In this document: positions 8,917 through 16,673 of the stretch, in pieces
Position numbering within the stretch: the stretch's first letter is position 1
How the letters are laid out: every line of letters starts with the position of its first letter
Assembly: GCA_900315205.1 (NCBI GenBank)
Contig: OMYF01000002.1
Span: forward strand, 26,981 to 90,980
Direction of reading: 5' to 3'
Source: an uncultured Acidaminococcus sp.
Lineage (GTDB): Bacteria > Bacillota > Negativicutes > Acidaminococcales > Acidaminococcaceae
DNA: 64,000 bases
Notes under the pieces: model-generated
Told to the model about the DNA's origin: nothing
What the model saw: only the letters and a program-made list of their open reading frames with translations
Database searches by the model: none
Position numbers and translations under genes: made by a program

Positions 8917-8935
8917 TTATAAGGAGGTATTTCCT

Positions 8936-9496
8936 ATGAATCTGCAGCAGGAATATGAAGAGGCAGCCGTATTTTGGGAGAAGGTGGACACCGATGCAAA
9001 GAAGATGCCCGGGGAAGCTGTGCAAAAAGCACTGGATCAGTTCCTCGGGACTCACCGCCTCTGTGTGCTGGCTACGGCCTGCAGGACATTTACGCGGGCG
9101 ACGGCGCTCGAATATACCTGGCATGACGGGTGTTTTTGGATTTTTTCGGAAGGCGGTCAGAAGTTCCGGGCCCTGGCTGAAAACGCTAACGTCGGTCTTA
9201 CCGTATTCGATCCGGATTTCCGACTCGGCAAAGTCAGGGCCGTACAGTGTGAAGGAACGGGTGGACTTGTTCCTTATCTGTCAGAGACATATCTGAAGGC
9301 TGCGGAAAAAATCGGCCTGACTCTGGAAAAACTGGATAAGCTGCCTGCACCGCTGCATCTGATCCGGGTCCGTCCCTCTTCGTTCCTGGTTTTGGACAGC
9401 CGATTCAGGGAAAACGGGTATGGCGTCCGGCAGCACCTTGCAGGGCAGCAGTCTTCGGAAACAACTGACTCCAGCAGGGCAGGACTGCAGGGGTAG
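8936..9496 (+). CDS. Pyridoxamine 5'-phosphate oxidase-family flavoprotein
   Basis: 186 residues with a split-barrel FMN-binding domain. The N-terminal helix is followed by HRLCVLATAC and a strand order (TRATALEYTWHDGCFWIFSE) typical of the general-stress/PNPOx-like family. These proteins bind FMN or related cofactors and are mostly of unknown substrate; the short form seen here is not biosynthetic PdxH. Start set by AAGGAGG eight bases upstream. Divergent from the methyltransferase, with a candidate repressor site over its promoter. Confidence 0.75.
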   Translation: MNLQQEYEEAAVFWEKVDTDAKKMPGEAVQKALDQFLGTHRLCVLATACRTFTRATALEYTWHDGCFWIFSEGGQKFRALAENANVGLTVFDPDFRLGKVRAVQCEGTGGLVPYLSETYLKAAEKIGLTLEKLDKLPAPLHLIRVRPSSFLVLDSRFRENGYGVRQHLAGQQSSETTDSSRAGLQG

Positions 9497-9585
9497 ACCG
9501 CAATGGAAAATGTTTCTCCGCTCCCTTTCGCAGCACTGGACGGACGGCATCCGTGTTGCCGGAGCCGGGAATCACCCTGCTGCCG

Positions 9586-10434
9586 TCAGTCGAACGGTAC
9601 CAGGCTGCGCTGCCGTTTTGAGAAACGGATGCTTCCGGTATAGCCAAAGCTCTTTGCATACTCCACCGCCAGCTGGTTGTACCGGCCGCAGTCTTCGGGC
9701 TGGTGGGCATCGGACGTCGTGATGACGGGCAGGCCGTACTGCGCTGCCAGTTTCATGAATTCCGGATACGGGGAGATCTCATGGATCGGATACCGGTAGT
9801 ACGTCCCCGTGTTGACATCGATGACCATATGGGCCTCCTGCAGCGCTTTGACCGCCCGGAGAAGATACGGCGTCACATCAAAATCGGGCAGATACCGGAA
9901 CAGCCGGATATTGAAGGGATGGCCGAGCACGTCGTACAGGCCGGAAGCCGCCAGCTTTTCGACTTCTTCCGTGTACCATTCGTAGATATCCCGCAGCGGG
10001 ATCCTGTCCCACTCTGCCTTGATTTCGGAGGAGTCGTAGGCCCAGCCATGAAGGAAATGGACGGAACCGATGATGTAATCGAAGTCATATCGCTTCAGGA
10101 TATCCCGGACCTTGTCCTGGTCCTGAAAATTGCATACCTCGATGCCGATCTTTACGGCGTGGCGTTCCTGCAGCTTGTGCATAAAAGCAAAATACTGGTC
10201 AAGCGTATACTTGAATTTATTCGTCCTGAGCCATTTTTGCTGGAATGTGCCGATAAAAGAATCATCAAGGATCAGATCCTGGTAATAAAGTTCCCTGAAT
10301 TCCGGAAACGTGTGGGAATGCTCGGAGATGCCGATTTCCGACAGGCCCCGTTTGCGGGCCGCTTCAAAAAAGCCCTCTGCCCAGTCCGCATCATATGATC
10401 CTTTTTCAAAATGCATGTGATAATCGATTCGCAT
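9586..10434 (-). CDS. PHP-domain histidinol-phosphatase-like phosphoesterase
   Basis: 282 residues with the four PHP metal-binding motifs: DYHMHFEKG at the start, EHSHTF near 38-43, a central E in GIEVCNF with GSVHFLHGW, and a late TTSDAH. This is the HisJ/YcdX-like PHP fold. HisJ-type proteins dephosphorylate histidinol phosphate, but no other his biosynthesis gene lies nearby, so the substrate could be another phosphoester. Start set by GGATGGAGA before ATG. Convergent with the flavoprotein gene at 8936; no clear terminator between them. Confidence 0.8.
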   Translation of the reverse strand: MRIDYHMHFEKGSYDADWAEGFFEAARKRGLSEIGISEHSHTFPEFRELYYQDLILDDSFIGTFQQKWLRTNKFKYTLDQYFAFMHKLQERHAVKIGIEVCNFQDQDKVRDILKRYDFDYIIGSVHFLHGWAYDSSEIKAEWDRIPLRDIYEWYTEEVEKLAASGLYDVLGHPFNIRLFRYLPDFDVTPYLLRAVKALQEAHMVIDVNTGTYYRYPIHEISPYPEFMKLAAQYGLPVITTSDAHQPEDCGRYNQLAVEYAKSFGYTGSIRFSKRQRSLVPFD

Positions 10435-10630
10435 TGCTCTCCATCCTTTCAGCCCGGCTTCGGTCCAAACCGATGATTTTTACTGTCTATTTTAGCATAT
10501 CGAAAGCGTCAGCAAAAAGGGAAGGCAGCAGAAAAATGTGTCCGGAATCCGCAGCGGTTCTCTTGCGGGATGCTCTGCGCCGCAGCCCGGAAGCCGAAAT
10601 GCGGAAACGGCGGATCCTTTTCCGGCATGC

Positions 10631-13600
10631 TTACAGCACTCCACTGCTGTCGGTCATGCGGATGTACTGCGCCGGGATTGGTTCCTCCAGCCGGTAGATG
10701 ATGGTCATGGGGCGGGAGCCGGAACAGGTCTCGATGTGTGCGGGTCCCAGAAAAGCAAAAGTCATGGCGTTTCCATGGGCATCTTTTTTGCATTCCCGCA
10801 CGAAAAGGAGCACGATGTTTCCGTTTTCCCGCTGGTGGATATAACGCTGCCCCGTAGGGGAATCCGGCGCGGTCGTACTCTGGGACTGCCAGTGGAAATG
10901 CCTGCTGTCGATGGAATAGTCATCGTAAAGGGTCGTGTCCGAGAATTCCTTTTCTGATTTATTCAGTGTCACCAGGAAGACGTCCGTCGGCGTTGTGACA
11001 ACGTGACTGTTTCCCCGATGGAGATACTTGACGCCTTCCCGGACGCTGGCCGGATTCTTGAGCCCCAGGGCGGCAAAGATCTGGTCCCGGGAATAATGGC
11101 AGTGGATTTCCAGGGCGCAGGGATAGGGGAGCCGTGCTTTACCGGGAAGCACCGTGAAACTGTCATACTGGTGCTGCAGCAGTGCTTTCAGCTCTTCTGT
11201 CAACGGGCCAAGGTTCCGGAGGCGGGCAAAGAACTGTCCGGCGTCTTCCTCATCGCTGGCTTTGATCGTGAACTGCCACATGCGGGCATATTGGGACTCG
11301 AGGGGCGACAGACTGGCCGGCCACTTCTGCAGAGCCTGCTGCACAAAGCTGAGCCACTGCGGGGAATCGATGGAAAGCAGGCGGGGAAAGGCCCGCGTAA
11401 GGGCTGTCTCTTCCGGAACGGGAGCAAAGTACGGGATCACCCGGGCTTCCGCACAGAGCCGGGAATAGGAACGGCTGCCATCGTAAAATGTCCCAGGGTC
11501 CAGAGCGGCAGCCCGGAAAAATTCTTCCAGTGTGGGTACGCGGCCCGACACTTCGTGCAGTTCAAGGATCAGTTCCTTGTAATATTCATTGCGCCGCAGC
11601 CTGGATTTGATATTGTCCAGGACTCTTTTCTGGGCAATCTCTTCCATCTGGATGGAGCAGCCTTTGGGAACATGGGGAAATCCGTCTTTGATTTCTTTTT
11701 TGATGGAAGCGGGGCGTCTGCCGAGCAGCGCCTGGAACCGGGCTGCAAAATTATACTTTTTATTGGCCTGGGCCACAAAGTCCAGGACGGTCAGGCAGTC
11801 CTTCCCTTCGCAAAGGCGCAGCCCGCGGCCGAGCTGCTGCAGGAAAATGGTCAGGCTGTTCGTGGGCCGCAGGAAAAGGACGGTATCGATGGACGGGATA
11901 TCGACACCCTCATTGAAAAGATCCACTGCGAAAAGAAGATTGATCTTTCCTGTTTCCAGGGCTGTCCGGGCGGAAGTTCGTTCCTCTTCCGAAGCTTCGC
12001 TCGTCAGCGCAAGGGCCGGGATGCCATGTGTGTTGGCATAATCTGCCATGAAGCGCGCATGGGCTTTGGAAACACAGAAACCGAGCCCCCTGATTGCGTG
12101 GATATCCGCCGTGTAGCGGTCCAGGGCATCCAGGATGGAATGGGCCCGTTTCAGGGCCGAACTGCTTTCCAGTGCAAAAAGCCTGTTCAGTTCACCCGTA
12201 TCATACTGGCCGTTCGTCCATTTGATATGGGAGAGGTCGAGCGGGTCTTCCACGCCGAAATAATGGAACGGGCAGAGCAGACGGCGCTCGATGGCATCGG
12301 ACAGACGGATCTCGGCGGCAATGTGCCCGTCAAAATAAGACAGGATATCCTTTCCATCCATCCGCTCAGGCGTCGCCGTGAGGCCCAGCAGGATCCGGGG
12401 CTTGAACCAGGTGAGCAGGTGCTGGTATGATTTTGCGGCAGCATGGTGGAATTCATCGACGATGATTATGTCATAATAGGCGGGATCCATCCGTTTCCAA
12501 AATCCGGAGCTTTCAAAGGACTGGATGGACATGAATACATGGGATGGGTCCTCTGTGCGGTCTTTTCCGACATAAAGTCCGCCAAAACCGGGATCCCGCA
12601 TGACCTGGCGGAAACAGGACTGTGCCTGTTTCAGGATCTCTTCCCGATGGGCGACAAACAAAAGCGTGGCGCCTTCCTGCCGCGACCGGGCAAAACGCCT
12701 GTAATCAAAAGCGGCGATCGCTGTCTTGCCCGTTCCAGTTGCCGCGACGATGAGATTATGGTAATGGTGCCGGCTTTCCCGTTCCACCTGCAGGGCATCG
12801 AGGATGATCTGCTGGTATGGATAGGGCCTGATCTCAAAAGAATACCTGTATCCGTCGGACTTCTCTCCATGATGGCGCTGCGCATCGACGGCACGCTGCA
12901 GTTCCTGATAATCTTCCCCGTTTTCCGGATGATAAAGTCTGAATTCGTCGGAGTGCCAGTACGTCTCAAAGGTGGCTTCCATCTTTCTCATGATATCCGG
13001 CATGTCCTGCCGTGTGATCTTCATGTTCCATTCCATCCCGTCCGCAATGGCCGCATGGGACAGATTGGATGAGCCGATATAAGCTGTGGAAAAGCCGGAA
13101 TCCCTGTAAAACAGGTATGACTTGGCATGGAGCCTGGTTTCTTTTACATTATAGGAAACGCGGACTTCCGTATTGGGAAGCTGTGCCAGTTCCTGGATGG
13201 CCTTGGGATCCGTGGCGCCCATGTACGTTGTCGTGAGGATCCGCAGTCTGCCGCCTCTTTGGGTGAAACGCTGCAGCTCCGGCCGGATCATGGAATAGCC
13301 CGAGAACTTGATGAAGGATACCAGAAAGTCGATCCGGTCCGATGATGCGATTTCTCTTCGCAGCTCTGATACGAGAGAGATATCCTTCTGGCTGTTTGTA
13401 AACAGGAAAGACCGGGAGAGAGATGTTTCGGGTCTCTGTCTGTGAGGTGCTCCGGTCTGGTTGAGCTTGTGCATCAGCTCCGTGAGGAGAAATTCCTGCC
13501 GGGGGATTTCAAGGTCCTTTCCCAGACCGCTGGTGCAGTCAGCCAGCAGGCGGATCACGGCATTCGTCAGGGTAAGCTCATCCGTCAGCAGTTGCTGGTC

Positions 13601-13852
13601 CTCGCCTGCAGCATCGGGATCTTCCGAAAAGGCTGCAGCGGCCCGCTGCAGGATCCGGGTATCCCCGTCAGCAATGCTCTTCAGGCAGATCTGGACGACG
13701 CGTTTGATATAGGATGCCAGATAGCCGGCTGCATCCTGCGGGTCGGGCGTTTCAATGCGGGCCCAGATTTCGCCGCGGTCCAGGGCCTGCGTCAGCACTC
13801 GCTCCACTTCTCTGGATATGATTTTTTCGTAGATGCCATTAGGCAGCTTCAT
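10631..13852 (-). CDS. PLD-nuclease / DEAD-helicase / DUF3427 protein, SauUSI-like type IV restriction candidate
   Basis: 1073 residues. N-terminal ~140 residues unassigned. A phospholipase-D-type nuclease domain follows (about 150-300), with one HxK motif HAK (242-244) and GSSNLS (260-265). The superfamily 2 helicase has ATGTGKT (371-377), DEFH (466-469), TATPER (492-497) and a later QQLGRGLR. A ~400-residue C-terminal region fits DUF3427. This order (PLD, helicase, DUF3427) is that of SauUSI of Staphylococcus aureus, a one-protein enzyme that cuts DNA carrying 5-methylcytosine. Function here is inferred from architecture only. The start at 13852 is set by AAAGGAG; a 24-codon longer reading has none. 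No methyltransferase neighbour, as expected for a type IV system. Confidence 0.75.
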   Translation of the reverse strand: MKLPNGIYEKIISREVERVLTQALDRGEIWARIETPDPQDAAGYLASYIKRVVQICLKSIADGDTRILQRAAAAFSEDPDAAGEDQQLLTDELTLTNAVIRLLADCTSGLGKDLEIPRQEFLLTELMHKLNQTGAPHRQRPETSLSRSFLFTNSQKDISLVSELRREIASSDRIDFLVSFIKFSGYSMIRPELQRFTQRGGRLRILTTTYMGATDPKAIQELAQLPNTEVRVSYNVKETRLHAKSYLFYRDSGFSTAYIGSSNLSHAAIADGMEWNMKITRQDMPDIMRKMEATFETYWHSDEFRLYHPENGEDYQELQRAVDAQRHHGEKSDGYRYSFEIRPYPYQQIILDALQVERESRHHYHNLIVAATGTGKTAIAAFDYRRFARSRQEGATLLFVAHREEILKQAQSCFRQVMRDPGFGGLYVGKDRTEDPSHVFMSIQSFESSGFWKRMDPAYYDIIIVDEFHHAAAKSYQHLLTWFKPRILLGLTATPERMDGKDILSYFDGHIAAEIRLSDAIERRLLCPFHYFGVEDPLDLSHIKWTNGQYDTGELNRLFALESSSALKRAHSILDALDRYTADIHAIRGLGFCVSKAHARFMADYANTHGIPALALTSEASEEERTSARTALETGKINLLFAVDLFNEGVDIPSIDTVLFLRPTNSLTIFLQQLGRGLRLCEGKDCLTVLDFVAQANKKYNFAARFQALLGRRPASIKKEIKDGFPHVPKGCSIQMEEIAQKRVLDNIKSRLRRNEYYKELILELHEVSGRVPTLEEFFRAAALDPGTFYDGSRSYSRLCAEARVIPYFAPVPEETALTRAFPRLLSIDSPQWLSFVQQALQKWPASLSPLESQYARMWQFTIKASDEEDAGQFFARLRNLGPLTEELKALLQHQYDSFTVLPGKARLPYPCALEIHCHYSRDQIFAALGLKNPASVREGVKYLHRGNSHVVTTPTDVFLVTLNKSEKEFSDTTLYDDYSIDSRHFHWQSQSTTAPDSPTGQRYIHQRENGNIVLLFVRECKKDAHGNAMTFAFLGPAHIETCSGSRPMTIIYRLEEPIPAQYIRMTDSSGVL

Positions 13853-13945
13853 GGTAATCTCCTTTCCCGAACCAGCGGTCGCGTATACTGTTTCCAGTAT
13901 AGCAGCTTCCCGGGCCCGGATCAAAGAAGCCCTGACGCTAAAATC

Positions 13946-13974
13946 TTGCGGCCTCAGTTGTTTCCTGATACAAT
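13946..13974 (+). promoter_or_regulatory. Promoter of the 76-aa gene
   Basis: TTGCGG, 17 bases, TACAAT, 31 bases before the ATG at 14005. Confidence 0.6.
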
Positions 13975-14004
13975 GGGTCCATACTGCAAAGGAGGTACAA
14001 CGAA

Positions 14005-14235
14005 ATGTCCGTTGTCATCGCAGAAGAACTCAAGGCCGGGATCATCCTGGGCGATCCGGATAATGAACAGTACATCTATATGCCGGGCAGTGAAATCGGC
14101 GTCGATGATCCGATGTGCATCTATGAGGAAAAAGGCAGCAAAACCGATCTTCATATCAAAGAGGCCGTGGAACTTGCCAAACGTCTCACGCTGAAACCAG
14201 CCAGCCATCCTGTGTATGGAAAACGGGCCTATTGA
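14005..14235 (+). CDS. Small conserved-looking protein of unknown function
   Basis: 76 residues, acidic in the middle, no membrane segment and no cysteine pair. I do not recognise a family. Support for it being real: a good promoter (13946-13974), a strong AAAGGAGG site nine bases before ATG, and normal codon use. It is transcribed divergently from the SauUSI-like gene, with only 152 bases between the starts. It might be a regulator or partner of that enzyme, but nothing in the sequence shows this. Confidence 0.65.
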   Translation: MSVVIAEELKAGIILGDPDNEQYIYMPGSEIGVDDPMCIYEEKGSKTDLHIKEAVELAKRLTLKPASHPVYGKRAY

Positions 14236-14277
14236 TTTGATGCCGGGATCATTTTTCCAAAAAATGCCGTACCACTG

Positions 14278-14306
14278 TTGACTATTTATGCATAATAAAG
14301 TATAAT
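14278..14306 (+). promoter_or_regulatory. Strong promoter of an orphan RNA
   Basis: TTGACT (14278-14283), exactly 17 bases, TATAAT (14301-14306). No coding sequence starts within the next 300 bases. Confidence 0.75.
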
Positions 14307-14312
14307 AATCCA

Positions 14313-14561
14313 TGTCCAGAGGATACGGGCAAAACATCTGAAAGCGCTGCAATCGGAATTTGCCGAATGTATCTGTTCTGGTCCGGAATCGTGTTTTCCA
14401 TGACACTTCGTTCCGGCAGGCCTGAGGCCGTAACATGTTTGCCGGCACCTGGCTCCTGCCCCCGGCCCTGTGAGGTTGGGAAGGGCTTTCGCGGTGGACC
14501 TGTTGGATGGGCCCCCGTTCTGTTTTCCTGTGAGAAGGCAGAAGCGGGGGCTCATTTTTTC
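14313..14561 (+). ncRNA. Candidate structured small RNA, family not recognised
   Basis: About 250 bases from a near-consensus promoter to a strong terminator, with no credible reading frame. Three structures can be drawn. First, a long 5' stem: CCAGA (14316-14320), GATAC (14322-14326) and GGCAAA (14328-14333) pair with TCTGG (14377-14381), GTATC (14369-14373) and TTTGCC (14359-14364). Second, a hairpin of CCGGAA (14383-14388) with TTCCGG (14411-14416) and GTGT with ACAC inside. Third, a terminator: GCCCCCGTTCTG (14511-14522) with CAGAAGCGGGGGC, then T6. It does not match SRP, tmRNA, RNase P or 6S signatures that I know. It lies just upstream of hutP, which has its own promoter, so a leader role is possible but less likely. 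Confidence 0.6.
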
Positions 14562-14588
14562 AATCCATTTTCTCTATGGCTGGGCTCT

Positions 14589-14616
14589 TTGCGCCGGGAA
14601 GGAAAACTGCTATAAT
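14589..14616 (+). promoter_or_regulatory. Promoter of hutP
   Basis: TTGCGC, 16 bases, perfect TATAAT (14611-14616), right after the terminator of the orphan RNA. Confidence 0.6.
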
Positions 14617-14649
14617 ACGTTACATATGACAGGAATGGAGCATGGGAGC

Positions 14650-15078
14650 ATGAGCAGAGAATATGACAGTGTGGATGTGGGCCGCGTGGCCCTGAACATG
14701 GCTCTATCGGCAACGCGGGAGGAAGAGGACCAGCTGAAGGAAGGATATGCGCGGAAGGGATTCCGCACGGCGGCCGTGAATTTTGGCGGGGAGTTCCTCT
14801 CGTCACTGACGAAGATCATAGAACGCGCCATGGTGGCTGCCGAGCGGCAGCATATCGTGACCGATTCCCATGTGGGTGCCGGTACGGTCGCCGGTGCGGC
14901 CCATGAAGCCCTGACCCAGGTCATGACCAAGGCAGCCGGCTTCAACGTGGGCGGAAAGATCGGTATCGCGCGCTATGGGGAACATATATGCGTGGCCGTG
15001 TTCATGAGCGTCGGCGTGCTGAACCTGAATGAAATGGCTGTAGGGATGGGGCACAGGACACTGGGCCTCGAGGACTGA
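14650..15078 (+). CDS. hutP: HutP-family RNA-binding regulator
   Basis: 142 residues, close to the 148 of Bacillus HutP. The C-terminal half carries the family pattern: helix SLTKIIERAMVAAERQ, then SHVGAGTVAGAAHEAL and the closing strand EMAVGMGHRTLGLE, equivalent to the metal/histidine-binding end of HutP. In Bacillus, HutP binds histidine and a divalent metal, then binds UAG-rich RNA to prevent termination in the histidine-use operon. No hut enzymes are in this window, so the target is elsewhere or is a different operon. Start chosen at ATG 14650, nine bases after GGAG; earlier in-frame ATGs at 14626 and 14635 lie almost on the transcription start. Confidence 0.8.
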   Translation: MSREYDSVDVGRVALNMALSATREEEDQLKEGYARKGFRTAAVNFGGEFLSSLTKIIERAMVAAERQHIVTDSHVGAGTVAGAAHEALTQVMTKAAGFNVGGKIGIARYGEHICVAVFMSVGVLNLNEMAVGMGHRTLGLED

Positions 15079-15180
15079 GGTTCCTGCGGGACGGGGACGC
15101 GTTGCGTCCGTTTACTGACAGGCTGTGCCGGCCCGGACCGGATTTATTAAAAATATATCGGCTGAATTTCCAAATCGTTG

Positions 15181-15209
15181 TTGACAGCTTTCTGCATGTA
15201 TGCTAGAAT
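15181..15209 (+). promoter_or_regulatory. Promoter of the tRNA-His/Gln/Lys operon
   Basis: Perfect TTGACA, 17 bases, TAGAAT; start expected about 25 bases before tRNA-His. Confidence 0.85.
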
Positions 15210-15240
15210 AACATAGTCGTTGGGAAGTCCAAAGCGACAT

Positions 15241-15317
15241 GGTGGCTGTGGTGAAGCGGTTAACACACCGGATTGTGGCTCCGGCACGCGTGAGTTCGAT
15301 CCTCACCAGCCACCCCA
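15241..15317 (+). tRNA. tRNA-His (GTG)
   Basis: Full cloverleaf with the extra 5' G (15241) opposite C73, the hallmark of tRNA-His; acceptor GTGGCTG/CAGCCAC; anticodon GTG at 15275-15277; CCA encoded at 15315-15317. Confidence 0.97.
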
Positions 15318-15322
15318 TTTTT

Positions 15323-15398
15323 TGGGGCATAGCCAAGTCGGTAAGGCACGGGACTTTGACTCCCGCATGCGTTGGTTCGAGTCCAGCTGCCCCAGCCA
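15323..15398 (+). tRNA. tRNA-Gln (TTG)
   Basis: 76 bases; acceptor TGGGGCA/TGCCCCA, discriminator G, anticodon TTG at 15356-15358, encoded CCA. Five bases after tRNA-His. Confidence 0.97.
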
Positions 15399-15404
15399 AA
15401 TAAT

Positions 15405-15480
15405 GATTCACTAGCTCAGTTGGTAGAGCACCTGACTTTTAATCAGGGTGTCCCGGGTTCAAATCCCGGGTGGATCACCA
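15405..15480 (+). tRNA. tRNA-Lys (TTT)
   Basis: 76 bases; acceptor GATTCAC/GTGGATC, anticodon TTT in loop CTTTTAA, T-stem CCGGG/CCCGG, encoded CCA. Six bases after tRNA-Gln. Confidence 0.97.
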
Positions 15481-15491
15481 TTTTAAAACAC

Positions 15492-15529
15492 AGACAGGAA
15501 ATCGATCATTCGGTTTGCCTGTCTTTTTA
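15492..15529 (+). terminator. Terminator of the tRNA operon
   Basis: AGACAGG (15492-15498) with CCTGTCT (15518-15524), then TTTTAT. Confidence 0.8.
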
Positions 15530-15653
15530 TTGTCCGTGCGCTGTGCTGGAAAAGGGCGGAAGCGCGCTGCCGGCACAGCCAAAAGGCGGATGCTGATTTG
15601 CCGGAAGGGTCCTGAACGGGAAAGGGCGGACACACGGACGGCATGGCGCAGAT

Positions 15654-15682
15654 TTGCATTTTCAGATTTTCTATATTATAAT
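15654..15682 (+). promoter_or_regulatory. Promoter of tRNA-Leu
   Basis: TTGCAT, 17 bases, TATAAT (15677-15682). Confidence 0.75.
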
Positions 15683-15702
15683 TCGCTTTGTCATACCCAT
15701 AT

Positions 15703-15786
15703 GCGGATGTGGCGGAATTGGCAGACGCGCCAGACTTAGGATCTGGTGTCTTCGACGTGCAGGTTCAAGTCCTGTCATCCGCACCA
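15703..15786 (+). tRNA. tRNA-Leu (TAG)
   Basis: 84 bases with the long variable arm of class II tRNAs; acceptor GCGGATG/CATCCGC, anticodon TAG at 15737-15739, encoded CCA. Confidence 0.97.
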
Positions 15787-15972
15787 ATCTGAATAAGTTC
15801 TGTTTTATTTGAAAGGGCAGGCCGTATCATGGAAAAAGCAGCCATGATGCGGTTTTCGTGTATATTGTGTCGGAACAGAGAAGTTGTACCGACCGAAAAT
15901 GTGCAGCAGGGAAAGGAGGACGGGGACACGGACGGCAGGGAACTGGCTGCCGGCAGCGTGCTTCTGGAAAAT

Positions 15973-16461
15973 ATGGAAATTCGCTGTGCCGAACCTCAGG
16001 ATGTGGACGCCATTGCCAGTCTGGAAGCTGCCTGCTTTCCCAGGGCGGAAGCGGCCACGAGGGAAGCAATCGCCCAAAGAGTCAGGACCTATCCCAATCA
16101 CTTTTTTCTGCTCTGGGACGGAAACCGGCTGGTTTCTTTTGTAAACGGCCTGGTGACGGATCAGCCGGACCTGACGGATGAAATGTATGAAAATGCGGCC
16201 ATGCACTGTGAGGATGGAGCCTGGCAAATGATCTTCGGGGTGGATACGGATCCCGCAAGACGCAGGCAGGGCCTTGCAGGCAGGGTGCTGGAACGCTTCA
16301 TCGACGCGGCTCGGGCTGAGGGACGCCAAGGTGTGGTCCTGACATGCAAGGAGCGTCTGATCCATTATTATGCAGCATTTGGCTTTGTGGACGAAGGTGT
16401 CTCCGGCTCCACCCATGGGAATGTGGTGTGGCATCAGATGAGGCTGACTTTCGGGTGCTGA
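15973..16461 (+). CDS. GNAT-family N-acetyltransferase
   Basis: 162 residues from MEIRCAEPQDVDAIASLE, a typical GNAT first strand and helix. The acetyl-CoA pyrophosphate loop is seen as RRRQGLAGRVL near residue 96, followed by the RIxxxGF-like end (YYAAFGFVDEG). Acceptor substrate unknown. The frame is open back to an ATG at 15829, but the extra 48 residues look non-protein-like; the ATG at 15973 has only a weak site (CTGGAAA), so the true start is uncertain. Lies between tRNA-Leu and a terminator. Confidence 0.75.
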   Translation: MEIRCAEPQDVDAIASLEAACFPRAEAATREAIAQRVRTYPNHFFLLWDGNRLVSFVNGLVTDQPDLTDEMYENAAMHCEDGAWQMIFGVDTDPARRRQGLAGRVLERFIDAARAEGRQGVVLTCKERLIHYYAAFGFVDEGVSGSTHGNVVWHQMRLTFGC

Positions 16462-16503
16462 TGCAAAGGAAACAAAGGGCTGTCACGGTCCATAATAAAT
16501 AAA

Positions 16504-16532
16504 GGCGGATGGAAAGGCCATCCGTCTTTTTT
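16504..16532 (+). terminator. Terminator after the acetyltransferase
   Basis: GGCGGATGG (16504-16512) with CCATCCGTC (16518-16526), loop AAAGG, then T6. Confidence 0.85.
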
Positions 16533-16673
16533 ACTGGAGTAAGAAGATAAAATTGAAATAAGTGTTACAGTTTTGAGAGGGAGCCATAAGTAAAAAGAAT
16601 GGCTTACCCGGTTCCGCAAGAAGTGTTGTATCCTGTATATAGCTGGTATTATAGGAGAAAGGCGGGATTTTTT

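Noticed and set aside
14286..14555. 89-codon minus-strand frame over the orphan RNA
   Set aside because: No binding site; the interval is better explained by paired RNA stems and a plus-strand promoter and terminator.
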